Source: Thermoflexales bacterium
GTDB taxonomy: Bacteria; Chloroflexota; Anaerolineae; S140-20
Direction of reading: 5' to 3'
Assembly: GCA_015484715.1 (NCBI GenBank)
Contig: WFUY01000038.1
Location: 1-13,820, forward strand
Length of the DNA stretch: 13,820 nt
The notes under the pieces are model-generated. The model was not told the origin of the DNA. It searched no databases and was given only the letters and a program-made list of their open reading frames with translations. Position numbers and translations under genes: made by a program. This document shows positions 7,775 through 13,820 of the stretch, piece after piece (positions within the stretch are counted from its first letter, which is position 1; the number at the start of each line of letters is the position of its first letter).

Positions 7775-8077
7775 ATGGGAACCAACGGAAGAACGGTCCA
7801 GCGCACCTCCCATCCTCACATTGTCAAGATCGAAGGGGTGTGTGGGGGAGAGGCAGTTATAGAAGGAACGCGCATCGCCGTCTGGCACATCGTCGGTTAT
7901 TATTACAAGGTGGGAATGTCTGTAGAGGAAATCCTGGCGGACTGGGACGCCCTCACGCCAGCGCAGGTGTTTGACGCTCTGGCATACTACCATGACCACC
8001 GGGAAGAGATAGAGCAGGCGTTGTGGGAGAACAGCTACGAGTACTGGCGCGAGCACTTTGCCCATGCCGTCCCGTGA
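7775..8077 (+). CDS. DUF433 domain protein, putative antitoxin
   Basis: This 100-residue protein has a near full-length DUF433 domain. Visible features are GVCGGEAVIEGTRIAVW (residues 21-37), with the GTRI signature, and a helix-turn-helix-like half, EEILADWDALTPAQVFDALAYY (51-72). DUF433 proteins are commonly encoded just before DUF5615 PIN-like proteins and are treated as their antitoxins, often DNA-binding and autoregulatory. The next gene here is exactly such a partner, overlapping by 14 bp. ATG 7775 is chosen, with GGGAAGAAG ahead of it. A longer frame opening with TTG at 7694 is unlikely because that codon lies in the -35 box and the extension has no family match. The sequence is less GC-biased than the flanking nuo genes, hinting at acquisition. 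Function rests on family and neighbourhood. Confidence 0.85.
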   Translation: MGTNGRTVQRTSHPHIVKIEGVCGGEAVIEGTRIAVWHIVGYYYKVGMSVEEILADWDALTPAQVFDALAYYHDHREEIEQALWENSYEYWREHFAHAVP

Positions 8078-8426
8078 CGCTCCCAAGCTACACCTAAACG
8101 AGCACCTCTCCCCTCGCTTGGCTTCTCAGTTGCGCCGGCACGGCTTTGATGTGACAACCTCTCGGGAGGCCGGTCTGCTGTCCATCACTGATGAAGAGCA
8201 AATGGCTTATGCCGCTGCAGAGCAGCGGGCCATTGTCACCTTCAACGTCCGCGACTTCTCATATCTGCACAACCAGTACCTGGCAGAGAACAAGGAGCAT
8301 TGGGGAATCATCTTTTCAACCCAGGAGCCCATCAGCGTCTTGTTTCACCGTCTGTTGCGGCTGCTGAATTCTGTGACCGCTGAGGAACTGAAGAATCAAG
8401 TCCGCTGGCTCAACGAATTTCAATGA
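8064..8426 (+). CDS. DUF5615 PIN-like protein, putative toxin ribonuclease
   Basis: This 120-residue protein is of the DUF5615 (PIN-like) family, thought to be VapC-like RNases paired with DUF433 antitoxins. Family hallmarks are LHLNEHLSPRLASQL (residues 9-23), the middle acidic cluster Asp43-Glu44-Glu45, and IVTFNVRDFSYLH (57-69) with Asp64. The first acidic position, usually Asp in LDE, is Asn12 here. This occurs in some subfamilies as I recall them, but it weakens any claim of nuclease activity. ATG 8064 lies inside the DUF433 gene (14-bp overlap), suggesting translational coupling; a TTG two codons earlier is less likely. The stop is 1 bp before the atpZ/I-like start, so the pair is embedded in the operon. 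Confidence 0.85.
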   Translation: MPSRDAPKLHLNEHLSPRLASQLRRHGFDVTTSREAGLLSITDEEQMAYAAAEQRAIVTFNVRDFSYLHNQYLAENKEHWGIIFSTQEPISVLFHRLLRLLNSVTAEELKNQVRWLNEFQ

Positions 8427-8427
8427 C

Positions 8428-8721
8428 ATGAGCGCACCGCTCCCGCCCCGGCGCAACCTGCGGCGGGTTGCCCGTAATCTGACGCTGGCCAGCGTCGCTT
8501 CCCAAGTCGGCTTTGTCACCATCGGCATCATCCTGGTGGCGCTGCTGGTGGGATTGTGGCTGGATCGGGAGCTGGAGACCCGGCCCTGGGCCACCATCGT
8601 TTGCCTGTTGTGTAGCGTTCCCCTCAGCGTCGCCAGCATCGTCTGGCTTGCCCTTTCCATTGTCTCGCAGATTCAACCGCCAGAACGACCAACCCATCGC
8701 CAACGAGAAGGAGAGCAGTAG
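8428..8721 (+). CDS. atpZ: AtpZ/AtpI-family Fo-associated membrane protein
   Basis: This 97-residue protein has a basic N-terminus (residues 8-16) and two membrane helices, about 22-46 (ASVASQVGFVTIGIILVALL) and 54-81. A WLDRELETRPW linker lies between them. This is the usual architecture of the AtpZ/AtpI family, which sits at the head of atp operons and is linked to c-ring assembly or Mg2+ handling. Position right before atpB supports the call; AtpZ versus AtpI cannot be decided firmly. The start at ATG 8428 follows the DUF5615 stop by one base and lacks a clear Shine-Dalgarno, so re-initiation is likely. Its TAG stop shares its last base with the GTG start of atpB. Confidence 0.82.
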   Translation: MSAPLPPRRNLRRVARNLTLASVASQVGFVTIGIILVALLVGLWLDRELETRPWATIVCLLCSVPLSVASIVWLALSIVSQIQPPERPTHRQREGEQ

Positions 8722-9716
8722 TGTCCCCACGGAAAAAGCGAATTCTTCAAGGACTTGTCGGGCTGATCGTCCTGGTCCTTCTCCCTGCCCTGCTCAGCTC
8801 GGGCTTCCTGGTGAGCCTGGGCATCAACCCCCTTTTCGGCATCTTTCCCAAACCGGCTATGCCGGTCGTCTCCCTGACCCCTGAACCTCTCCCCGGCCTG
8901 GGGATCACCAATTCGATCCTGGCCACACTGTTGGTGGACGTCGTCCTGTTGGCCATCGTCTTCGCCGGCACCCGCAAGCTGCGGGCCGGTTCTCCCGACG
9001 CTTGGGTTCCTACCGGGCTGCAGAACGCCCTGGAAGCGGTTCTGGAGACCCTCTACAATCTCGGAGAGAGCGTGCTGGGTGAGCGCACCCGCCAACTCTT
9101 CTGGCTAGGGGCGACCATCTTCCTCTTCCTGCTGATCGCCAACTGGAGCGAGTTGGTCCCCTTCGTTGAGAGCGTTGGCTTTATCGAGGAAGTGCACGGA
9201 GAAGATGTAGAAGGGTACGCCAAAAGTTCCTTCCTGGGCATCCCTGCCGTCGTCCCCCCTGAAGAGGACGAACCTGGCGAGTACACCCTGATCCCCTTGT
9301 TTCGGGTCCCCACCACGGACCTCAACCTCCCGCTGGCCCTGGCCCTCATCTCCGTCTTTATGACCCAGGTCTACGGCGTTCGGGCCCTGGGGGTCAAGGG
9401 CTACCTGGCCCGCTTCTTCCCCATCGGCAGCATCAAGAAGAAGCGATGGATGGGCCTCATTGACATATTCGTGGGGATCCTGGAGCTCATCAGCGAGGTG
9501 GCCAAGATCATCTCCTTCACCTTCCGACTCTTCGGCAACCTCTTCGCCGGTGGAGTCCTGCTCTTCGTGATGGCTTTTCTGATTCCTCTCGTCTTCGTCG
9601 GCGGAGTGGTCTTCTACGGCCTGGAGCTCTTCGTTGGGCTGATCCAGGCTTTTATTTTCATGATGCTCACCTTCGCCTTCACCGCGTCGGCGACGATGGA
9701 GCACGGTGAGCATTGA
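8721..9716 (+). CDS. atpB: F-type ATP synthase subunit a
   Basis: Subunit a forms the two proton half-channels against the c-ring. The 331-residue product contains the essential arginine, Arg269 in SFTFRLFGNLFAGG (matching E. coli Arg210), and Gln309 in GLIQAFIFMMLTFAF (matching E. coli Gln252). It also has the family motifs LLIANWSELVPF (137-148) and TTDLNLPLALAL (198-209). An acidic extracytoplasmic segment (about 155-188, rich in Glu/Asp) lengthens the protein beyond typical bacterial a subunits (about 240-280). The N-terminus has a Lys/Arg patch before TM1. GTG 8721 is the start, with GAGAAGGAGA at 8705-8714, and it overlaps the previous stop by one base. Confidence 0.95.
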   Translation: MSPRKKRILQGLVGLIVLVLLPALLSSGFLVSLGINPLFGIFPKPAMPVVSLTPEPLPGLGITNSILATLLVDVVLLAIVFAGTRKLRAGSPDAWVPTGLQNALEAVLETLYNLGESVLGERTRQLFWLGATIFLFLLIANWSELVPFVESVGFIEEVHGEDVEGYAKSSFLGIPAVVPPEEDEPGEYTLIPLFRVPTTDLNLPLALALISVFMTQVYGVRALGVKGYLARFFPIGSIKKKRWMGLIDIFVGILELISEVAKIISFTFRLFGNLFAGGVLLFVMAFLIPLVFVGGVVFYGLELFVGLIQAFIFMMLTFAFTASATMEHGEH

Positions 9717-10034
<318 letters not shown>

Positions 10035-10052
10035 TGTGCCCGGATCCCACAC

Positions 10053-10076
10053 GTTCCCGCGAGTTCCTGCGAACTC
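10053..10076. repeat. Tandem 10-mer and hairpin just ahead of the atpF ribosome binding site
   Basis: GTTCCCGCGA (10053-10062) is followed at once by GTTCCTGCGA (10063-10072), nine of ten bases identical. Overlapping them, GAGTTC (10061-10066) and GAACTC (10071-10076) form a 6-bp stem with a CTGC loop. The atpF Shine-Dalgarno AAGGAGG (10079-10085) begins two bases later, so the stem may tune access to it. Confidence 0.55.
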
Positions 10077-10093
10077 TCAAGGAGGAATGAATC

Positions 10094-10846
10094 TTGGCAC
10101 AAATCTTGGCACAGCTAGGCATTAACCCGATGTTCCTGCTCTTTCAGATCGTCAACTTCATCGTGTTGGCGGTCTTATTGCGCATCTTCCTCTACAAGCC
10201 TGTGATGGGGATGCTGGAACAGCGGCGGCAGCGCATCGAGAAGGGTCTGGAGGACGCCCGGGCCGCCGAGGAGGCGCGGGCCAAAGCCGAAGAAGAGCGT
10301 CAACGCATCCTGGACCAAGCCTGGGACGAGGCCCGCCGTATCACCGGTGAGGCGACCCGACAAGCTGAGGAAGTCGCCAAGCGGATCGAGGCCGAAGCTC
10401 GCAAGCAGGCCCGCGAGATCCTGGAACGGGCTCAACGGGACGCAGAACTGGAGCGTCAAAAAGCCCTGGGAGCCCTGCGGGACCAGATCGCCTTGCTCTC
10501 TATCGCCGCCGCCAACCGGATCCTCCAGGAGACCCTGGATGAACAGCGGCAGATGGCCCTGGTCCGCTCCTTCGTCAGCGGCATCGAGGCGGGCAAGATC
10601 CAGGTCCTGGAAGAAGAAGAGGAGCTGGAGGGCGAGAAGGCGGAGGTCATCAGCGCCGTGCCTCTGGAGGACGACGAGAAAGCGCTCTACACCGAGAAGC
10701 TGCGCGAACGGCTGGGAGAGGAGGTCACCATCGAGTTCAAAGTGGATCCCAGCCTGATGGGGGGCGTGGTCCTGCGGGTCGGCGACCGGGTGATTGACAA
10801 CAGCATGGCCGGCCGGTTGGAAGCCCTGCGCCGCGCACTGGTCTAG
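10094..10846 (+). CDS. atpF: ATP synthase subunit b fused to the C-terminal domain of subunit delta
   Basis: This 250-residue peripheral-stalk protein has three parts. Residues 11-33 are the membrane anchor (FLLFQIVNFIVLAVLLRIFLY). Residues 38-160 form the long charged coiled coil of subunit b, ending in ALGALRDQIALLSIAAANRIL. After an acidic linker (173-182), residues 183-250 read as the C-terminal domain of delta, with AEVISAVPL, a VDPSLMGGVVLRVGD signature and a GRLEALRRAL end. The six-helix N-terminal domain of delta (about 105 residues), which binds alpha, is absent. b-delta fusions are known in Actinobacteria, but those keep more of delta. The start is TTG 10094, 8 bases after AAGGAGG; a second in-frame TTG lies at 10106. 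This is the last gene before the terminator; no atpH, A, G, D or C follows. Confidence 0.9.
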   Translation: MAQILAQLGINPMFLLFQIVNFIVLAVLLRIFLYKPVMGMLEQRRQRIEKGLEDARAAEEARAKAEEERQRILDQAWDEARRITGEATRQAEEVAKRIEAEARKQAREILERAQRDAELERQKALGALRDQIALLSIAAANRILQETLDEQRQMALVRSFVSGIEAGKIQVLEEEEELEGEKAEVISAVPLEDDEKALYTEKLRERLGEEVTIEFKVDPSLMGGVVLRVGDRVIDNSMAGRLEALRRALV

Positions 10847-10933
10847 GAGGAGCAGCGCCGGGCTGCCCCTTACCGACCGATGGCGTGATTCCACGGGCTG
10901 TGAAGACGCCCGACCCTCATTGGAACGACGAAC
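10847..10933. other. Spacer between the b-delta gene and the terminator
   Basis: This stretch separates the atpF stop from the terminator stem. No ORF is supported. A weak CGGGC/GCCCG pairing (10894-10898 with 10908-10912) is present, without other signals. The absence of an atpA start with a ribosome binding site confirms that the F1 genes do not continue here. Confidence 0.5.
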
Positions 10934-10960
10934 AAAGGGCTGCGCGGTGGCAGCCCTTTT
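10934..10960. terminator. Rho-independent terminator, probably bidirectional
   Basis: AAAGGGCTGC (10934-10943) pairs perfectly with GCAGCCCTTT (10950-10959) around a GCGGTG loop, giving a 10-bp stem whose right arm runs into TTTT, then GCTCTTTC. It lies 87 bp after the atpF stop. The A/T-flanked symmetry means it can also act on the - strand, where it lies 67 bp beyond the stop of the convergent HEAT-repeat gene. Confidence 0.85.
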
Positions 10961-11026
10961 GCTCTTTCCCGATCCTCGGTCCTCAGTCCCCGGTGCCTCT
11001 CCCCGGTCGGCGGTCGTAGCGGTCCA

Positions 11027-12088
11027 TCAGCGGTCGAGAGGAGTACCGATCTCCCCCAGCGCCCGGGCTGCGGCCTCTCGGACCCCGGCGTCCGGATCCT
11101 GGAGCGCCTGCTGCAGAGCCGGGATGGCCCGCTGAGCGCGAACCTGTCCCAGCGCCTCTGCCGCCGCCTGCCGCACCCGGGCCTCCGAATCCTGAAGGGC
11201 GGCGACCAGCGCATCTACCATCTCAGGGGTGGGAAGGACGAGGGCCGGCCTGTCGTGGGCCGGTGAGGAGAGGAACCGTTCGCCCAACGCCGTCATCAGC
11301 CGCGTCAGGGTGCTCGTCTCCCCCATCTGCCCCAGCGCATAGGCCGCCCGGGCTCGAATCTGGGGGTCAGGATCCTCCAGGGCTGCCGTCAGCCACCGGG
11401 CGACAGAGCTGTCCATCTCGTTGAGGGCGATCAGCATCCCGAAGGCGCGGGGGGCCTCCTCGCTGCGGAGCGCTGCCCGCACCGCCCGGGCATCGGGGAT
11501 GCGGGCCAGCGCCTGAACGGCCGCCGAGCGCAGCCAGGGCTCGTCCGAGTCCAATACGGCGATGAGGGCATCAGCGGCCTGGGGGTTGCCCATCTGTCCC
11601 AGGGCCCGGACAGCCGCCTGCCGGACCCACTTGTCCTCGTCCTCCAACGCTGCGGTGAGGGCCTCCAATGCGGGGGGGCCAAGACGCCCCAACGCCCGGG
11701 CAGCCACATCCCGAAGCTCCACCGGCCATTCGGTAGAGGGGTGGTGCAGGAGGCGCTCGACCAAGGGGGGCACAGCCCGTGGATCCCCGATCTCACCCAG
11801 GGCGACGACGGCGGCCCGCCGCACCCAGATGCTGGGATCGTCCAGACAGAGGATGAGAGCCTCCACGGCCTGGCGAGCCCGGAGCTGCCCCAGGGCCTCA
11901 GCGGCAACGATGCGCACCCACTGATTGGTATCCTCCAGGGCTTCGATGAGGGGCTCGATGGCGCGAGGATCGCCCAGTTCCCCCAGGGCCTGGGCTGCCT
12001 GCCAGCGGGTCTTCCAATGCTCGGCCTGCAGCGCGGTGATGTAAGCGACGGCGGGATCTGAGGCTCCCGGTTGTTGTGATGGTCCCAT
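11027..12088 (-). CDS. HEAT-repeat (PBS-lyase-like) protein
   Basis: This 353-residue soluble protein is built almost entirely of HEAT / PBS-lyase-type repeats of about 31 residues. Each ends in an ALGxxG-like motif, seen near residues 34, 65, 97, 132, 163, 193, 251, 312 and 343, preceded by D..WVR-type helices. No catalytic domain, signal peptide or membrane segment is visible, so it is most likely a scaffold or protein-interaction module; a specific function cannot be given. Start ATG (12086-12088) is chosen because AAAGGAAAGG lies just upstream on the - strand and residues before it (a frame open to 12229) are Cys/Arg-rich and not repeat-like. It is transcribed towards the atp block and shares its terminator. 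A long structured leader precedes it. Confidence 0.85.
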   Translation of the reverse strand: MGPSQQPGASDPAVAYITALQAEHWKTRWQAAQALGELGDPRAIEPLIEALEDTNQWVRIVAAEALGQLRARQAVEALILCLDDPSIWVRRAAVVALGEIGDPRAVPPLVERLLHHPSTEWPVELRDVAARALGRLGPPALEALTAALEDEDKWVRQAAVRALGQMGNPQAADALIAVLDSDEPWLRSAAVQALARIPDARAVRAALRSEEAPRAFGMLIALNEMDSSVARWLTAALEDPDPQIRARAAYALGQMGETSTLTRLMTALGERFLSSPAHDRPALVLPTPEMVDALVAALQDSEARVRQAAAEALGQVRAQRAIPALQQALQDPDAGVREAAARALGEIGTPLDR

Positions 12089-12359
12089 AGCGCGCCCTTT
12101 CCTTTCTAGGTAGCAGTCATCAATCCGGCAACAACTGGTGATTCCCCACATCTCGGGAATCCGCTCGGCCCGCCCGGACCTGGAAGGTCCGGGCTGAGAG
12201 GAGCAAAGCCCTAACGGGCTGTCTCGCATCCCCCGGCGTAAGGGGCAGCCACCAGGGCCGCTCCCTACTGGGGGTAATCACCAAGGCAACACCACGATGA
12301 TGGGTCTCAAGTCGGCGGGTGACAAACCCGGCGTAAACTTCCCGCTATTATACCACAAC
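12089..12359 (-). other. Structured divergent intergenic region / leader of the HEAT-repeat gene
   Basis: These 271 bp carry no supported gene but many perfect inverted repeats: GATTCCC/GGGAATC (12140-12146, 12155-12161), GCCCGGACC/GGTCCGGGC (12172-12180, 12186-12194), AGCCC/GGGCT (12207-12211, 12216-12220), a bulged GGGGCAGCC stem (12242-12250 with 12256-12265) possibly enclosed by CCCCC/GGGGG (12230-12234, 12270-12274), and CGGGT/ACCCG (12316-12320, 12326-12330). CCCGGCGTAA occurs twice (12232-12241, 12327-12336). On the - strand this would be a leader of about 250 nt after the promoter at 12347-12355. I do not recognise a known riboswitch class. Confidence 0.6.
12347..12355 (-). promoter_or_regulatory. 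Extended -10 promoter element for the HEAT-repeat gene
   Basis: On the - strand the sequence reads TGGTATAAT: a perfect -10 hexamer (12347-12352) preceded by the TGn extension (12353-12355). It sits in the only AT-rich patch of this intergenic region. No good -35 lies 17 bp upstream; a TTGACA at 12361-12366 is only 8 bp away and cannot pair with it in the normal way. Predicted transcription starts near 12340. Confidence 0.55.
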
Positions 12360-13820
12360 TTGTCAAAGAAGAGAGGGGGTCTGCTGATCCTGCTGATCTT
12401 GCTGGTGGCTGCTGGGCTCCGCCTCTACGGCCTCCCCGTCCCCCCGCCGGGCCCCCACTACGATGAGGCGGCCAACGGCATCCTGGCCGCCGAGGTGGGG
12501 CGCGACGGGCGCTGGCCCCTCTTCCTCCCGGCCTACACGGGCAAAGAGGTCCTCTTCTTCTACTGGGCCGCCCTCTGGATGCGGCTGCTGGGCGTCAACC
12601 TGCTGGCTTTGCGCCTGGCCGCCGCCCTGGCCGGCCTGCTGACCGTGGCCGCCACCGCCTGGATGGTCCGGGAGCTCTTCGCCCTGGACCACCAGCCCTC
12701 CGACCCTGTGGACCCGCCGGCCACCGGCTTGGCCCTGCTGACGGCAGCCCTCCTGGCGACCTCTTTCTGGCACCTCCTGCTCAGCCGGCTGGGCTTCCGC
12801 GCCATCCTCCAGCCCCTGCTCCAGGCGCTGACCCTGGCGGCGCTGGGACGGGGGATGCGCCTCCCGGCCCAGAGAGGACGATGGCTGACGCTGGCCGGCC
12901 TCTTCTGCGGCCTGACCGCCTACACCTACCTGGCCGCCCGGGCCTTCCCCATCCCCCTCCTCGTCTTCTGGGCGGCCCTGCTGCTGGGAGACCGACGGCG
13001 CACCTGGCTGGCAGGCTTCCTCCGCTTTGGCCTGGCCGCCCTCGTGGCCTTCGCCCCTCTCGGCCTCTACTTCCTCCGCCACCCCGCAGCCTTTGCCACC
13101 CGGATGGCCCAGGTCGGCCCGGGAGCCGACTGGGGGGCAGTGCCGTCGGCCTTCCTGCGCTCCCTGGCCATCTTCTTCTGGCGTGGAGACCCCTACATCC
13201 GTTTCAACCTGCCCGGGCGCCCCCTCTTCGGGCCGGTGGTGGGCTTCCTCTTCGTCCTGGGCTTGCTCGCCACGCTGAGTTCCCTGGGGCGGACGCGGAA
13301 CCCGCAGGTGCGGGCGCGGGAGTTGCTCCTGCTCACCTGGCTGCCGGCGATGCTCCTCCCCACCGCCCTCGCCGTCCACGAGGTCCTGCCCAGCAACCTG
13401 AGGGCAGTAGGGCTCATCCCCCTCGTCTTCCTCTTCCCGGCGCGGGGAGCGCTCCTCCTCGCCCGTTGGGCCGGCTCTTGGGTGGACCGGCCCCTTCCGG
13501 CATCCCGACGCATCGGCCAGGCGGTGACGGTGGAGGGCCTCGTCCTGCTCCTCCTCCTGGGCACAGGAGGCATCACGGCCCGCGACTACTTCCTCCGTTA
13601 CGCCTCCTGCACCGACCTCTTCGAGCAATCCGACGGGGACCTGGCCGCCATCGCCGCCTATCTCAACCGGGCCGACCTGGAGGCGACAACCGTCTACGTG
13701 GCCAGCATCCACTACCGCCACCCCACCCTCGCCTTCCTGACCCCCGTCTACCCCCAGGTTCGCTGGCTGGTGGGAGGGCAGACCATCGTCTATCCGGCCC
13801 AGGGGGCCGCTCTCTACCTC
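12360..13820 (+). CDS. Polytopic membrane glycosyltransferase-like protein (PMT/ArnT-type), 3' end outside window
   Basis: The frame stays open from 12360 to the window end, giving 487 residues without a stop. It starts with a short basic stretch (MSKKRGG) and a hydrophobic helix (8-24). Then comes an extracytoplasmic motif, GPHYDEAANG, with Asp35-Glu36, as in GT39/GT83-like enzymes that move sugars from polyprenyl-phosphate carriers onto lipids or proteins. Next are AYTGKEVLFFYWAALWMRLLG (about 61-81) and many further helices, with a soluble C-terminal part beginning (AAIAAYLNRADLE). The substrate cannot be told. TTG 12360 is the preferred start because upstream codons look non-coding; ATG-ATG at 12297-12302 is in frame but would run through the - strand promoter and a hairpin. 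No clear Shine-Dalgarno supports either. Confidence 0.78.
   Translation, partial: MSKKRGGLLILLILLVAAGLRLYGLPVPPPGPHYDEAANGILAAEVGRDGRWPLFLPAYTGKEVLFFYWAALWMRLLGVNLLALRLAAALAGLLTVAATAWMVRELFALDHQPSDPVDPPATGLALLTAALLATSFWHLLLSRLGFRAILQPLLQALTLAALGRGMRLPAQRGRWLTLAGLFCGLTAYTYLAARAFPIPLLVFWAALLLGDRRRTWLAGFLRFGLAALVAFAPLGLYFLRHPAAFATRMAQVGPGADWGAVPSAFLRSLAIFFWRGDPYIRFNLPGRPLFGPVVGFLFVLGLLATLSSLGRTRNPQVRARELLLLTWLPAMLLPTALAVHEVLPSNLRAVGLIPLVFLFPARGALLLARWAGSWVDRPLPASRRIGQAVTVEGLVLLLLLGTGGITARDYFLRYASCTDLFEQSDGDLAAIAAYLNRADLEATTVYVASIHYRHPTLAFLTPVYPQVRWLVGGQTIVYPAQGAALYL

Noticed and set aside
6430..7806. Long - strand open frame opposite nuoN, and similar ones opposite nuoM and nuoM2
   Set aside because: Antisense shadows with the same Gly/Asp/His-rich composition; no start context and no recognisable domain.
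12089..12229. 47-residue N-terminal extension of the HEAT-repeat protein
   Set aside because: The extension is Cys/Arg-rich, unlike the repeats, and is encoded by the hairpin region. A good Shine-Dalgarno precedes the internal ATG at 12088.
12361..12366. TTGACA on the - strand as the -35 for the HEAT-gene promoter
   Set aside because: It is only 8 bp from the -10 hexamer, too close for a normal sigma70 pairing.
12363..13721. Long - strand open frame (452 codons) opposite the glycosyltransferase-like gene
   Set aside because: Composition is low-complexity Gln/Gly/Glu-rich antisense noise. The + strand frame gives membrane helices and a YDEA motif.

Overview
The window is GC-rich and almost fully coding. 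It carries the distal membrane-arm genes of respiratory complex I (nuoJ-K-L-M-M2-N), a small DUF433/DUF5615 toxin-antitoxin-like pair, and the Fo half of an F-type ATP synthase (atpZ/I-like, atpB, atpE, atpF). All of these run on the + strand from about 79 to 10846. A strong hairpin terminator near 10934-10960 closes the block. After it come a convergent HEAT-repeat gene on the - strand (11027-12088), a structured divergent intergenic region (12089-12359), and the 5' part of a polytopic glycosyltransferase-like gene on the + strand that runs off the window end. The two nuoM paralogues, the nuo-atp neighbourhood, the TTG/GTG starts and the short cacg-type and cctgcgggagg-type intergenic repeats suggest a Chloroflexota bacterium (Anaerolineae/Thermoflexia-like). 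That placement is an inference from gene content and style, not from a marker gene.

Region by region: 1-78 is a non-coding leader with a small hairpin and one copy of a dispersed motif. 79-7761 holds six complex I membrane subunits. nuoJ and nuoK carry the quinone-proximal proton path. nuoL, nuoM, a second nuoM and nuoN are the antiporter-like proton channels. The second NuoM keeps the TM5 Glu and TM12 Glu but has Leu where the TM7 pumping Lys should be, and its TM8 Lys is shifted by one position. NuoL has a lateral-helix region that appears about 25 residues longer than usual, which fits a complex carrying an extra NuoM. It also has a His-rich loop built from a local duplication. 7694-7722 is a near-consensus extended -10 promoter inside the nuoN coding sequence; it could drive the TA pair and the atp genes independently of nuo. 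7775-8426 is the TA-like pair, wedged without gaps between nuoN and the atp genes. 8428-10846 encodes Fo only. The c subunit has the residues of a proton-type ring. The last gene encodes a b subunit fused to just the C-terminal domain of delta. The F1 genes (alpha, gamma, beta, epsilon) do not follow and must lie elsewhere.

Functionally, complex I generates the proton gradient and the Fo sector lets it flow back to drive ATP synthesis, so co-locating the two sets is sensible. The points most worth a second look are the degenerate second NuoM with the long NuoL lateral helix, the TA pair and internal promoter inside a bioenergetic operon, the truncated b-delta fusion with a split ATP synthase operon, and the hairpin-rich leader of the HEAT-repeat gene.
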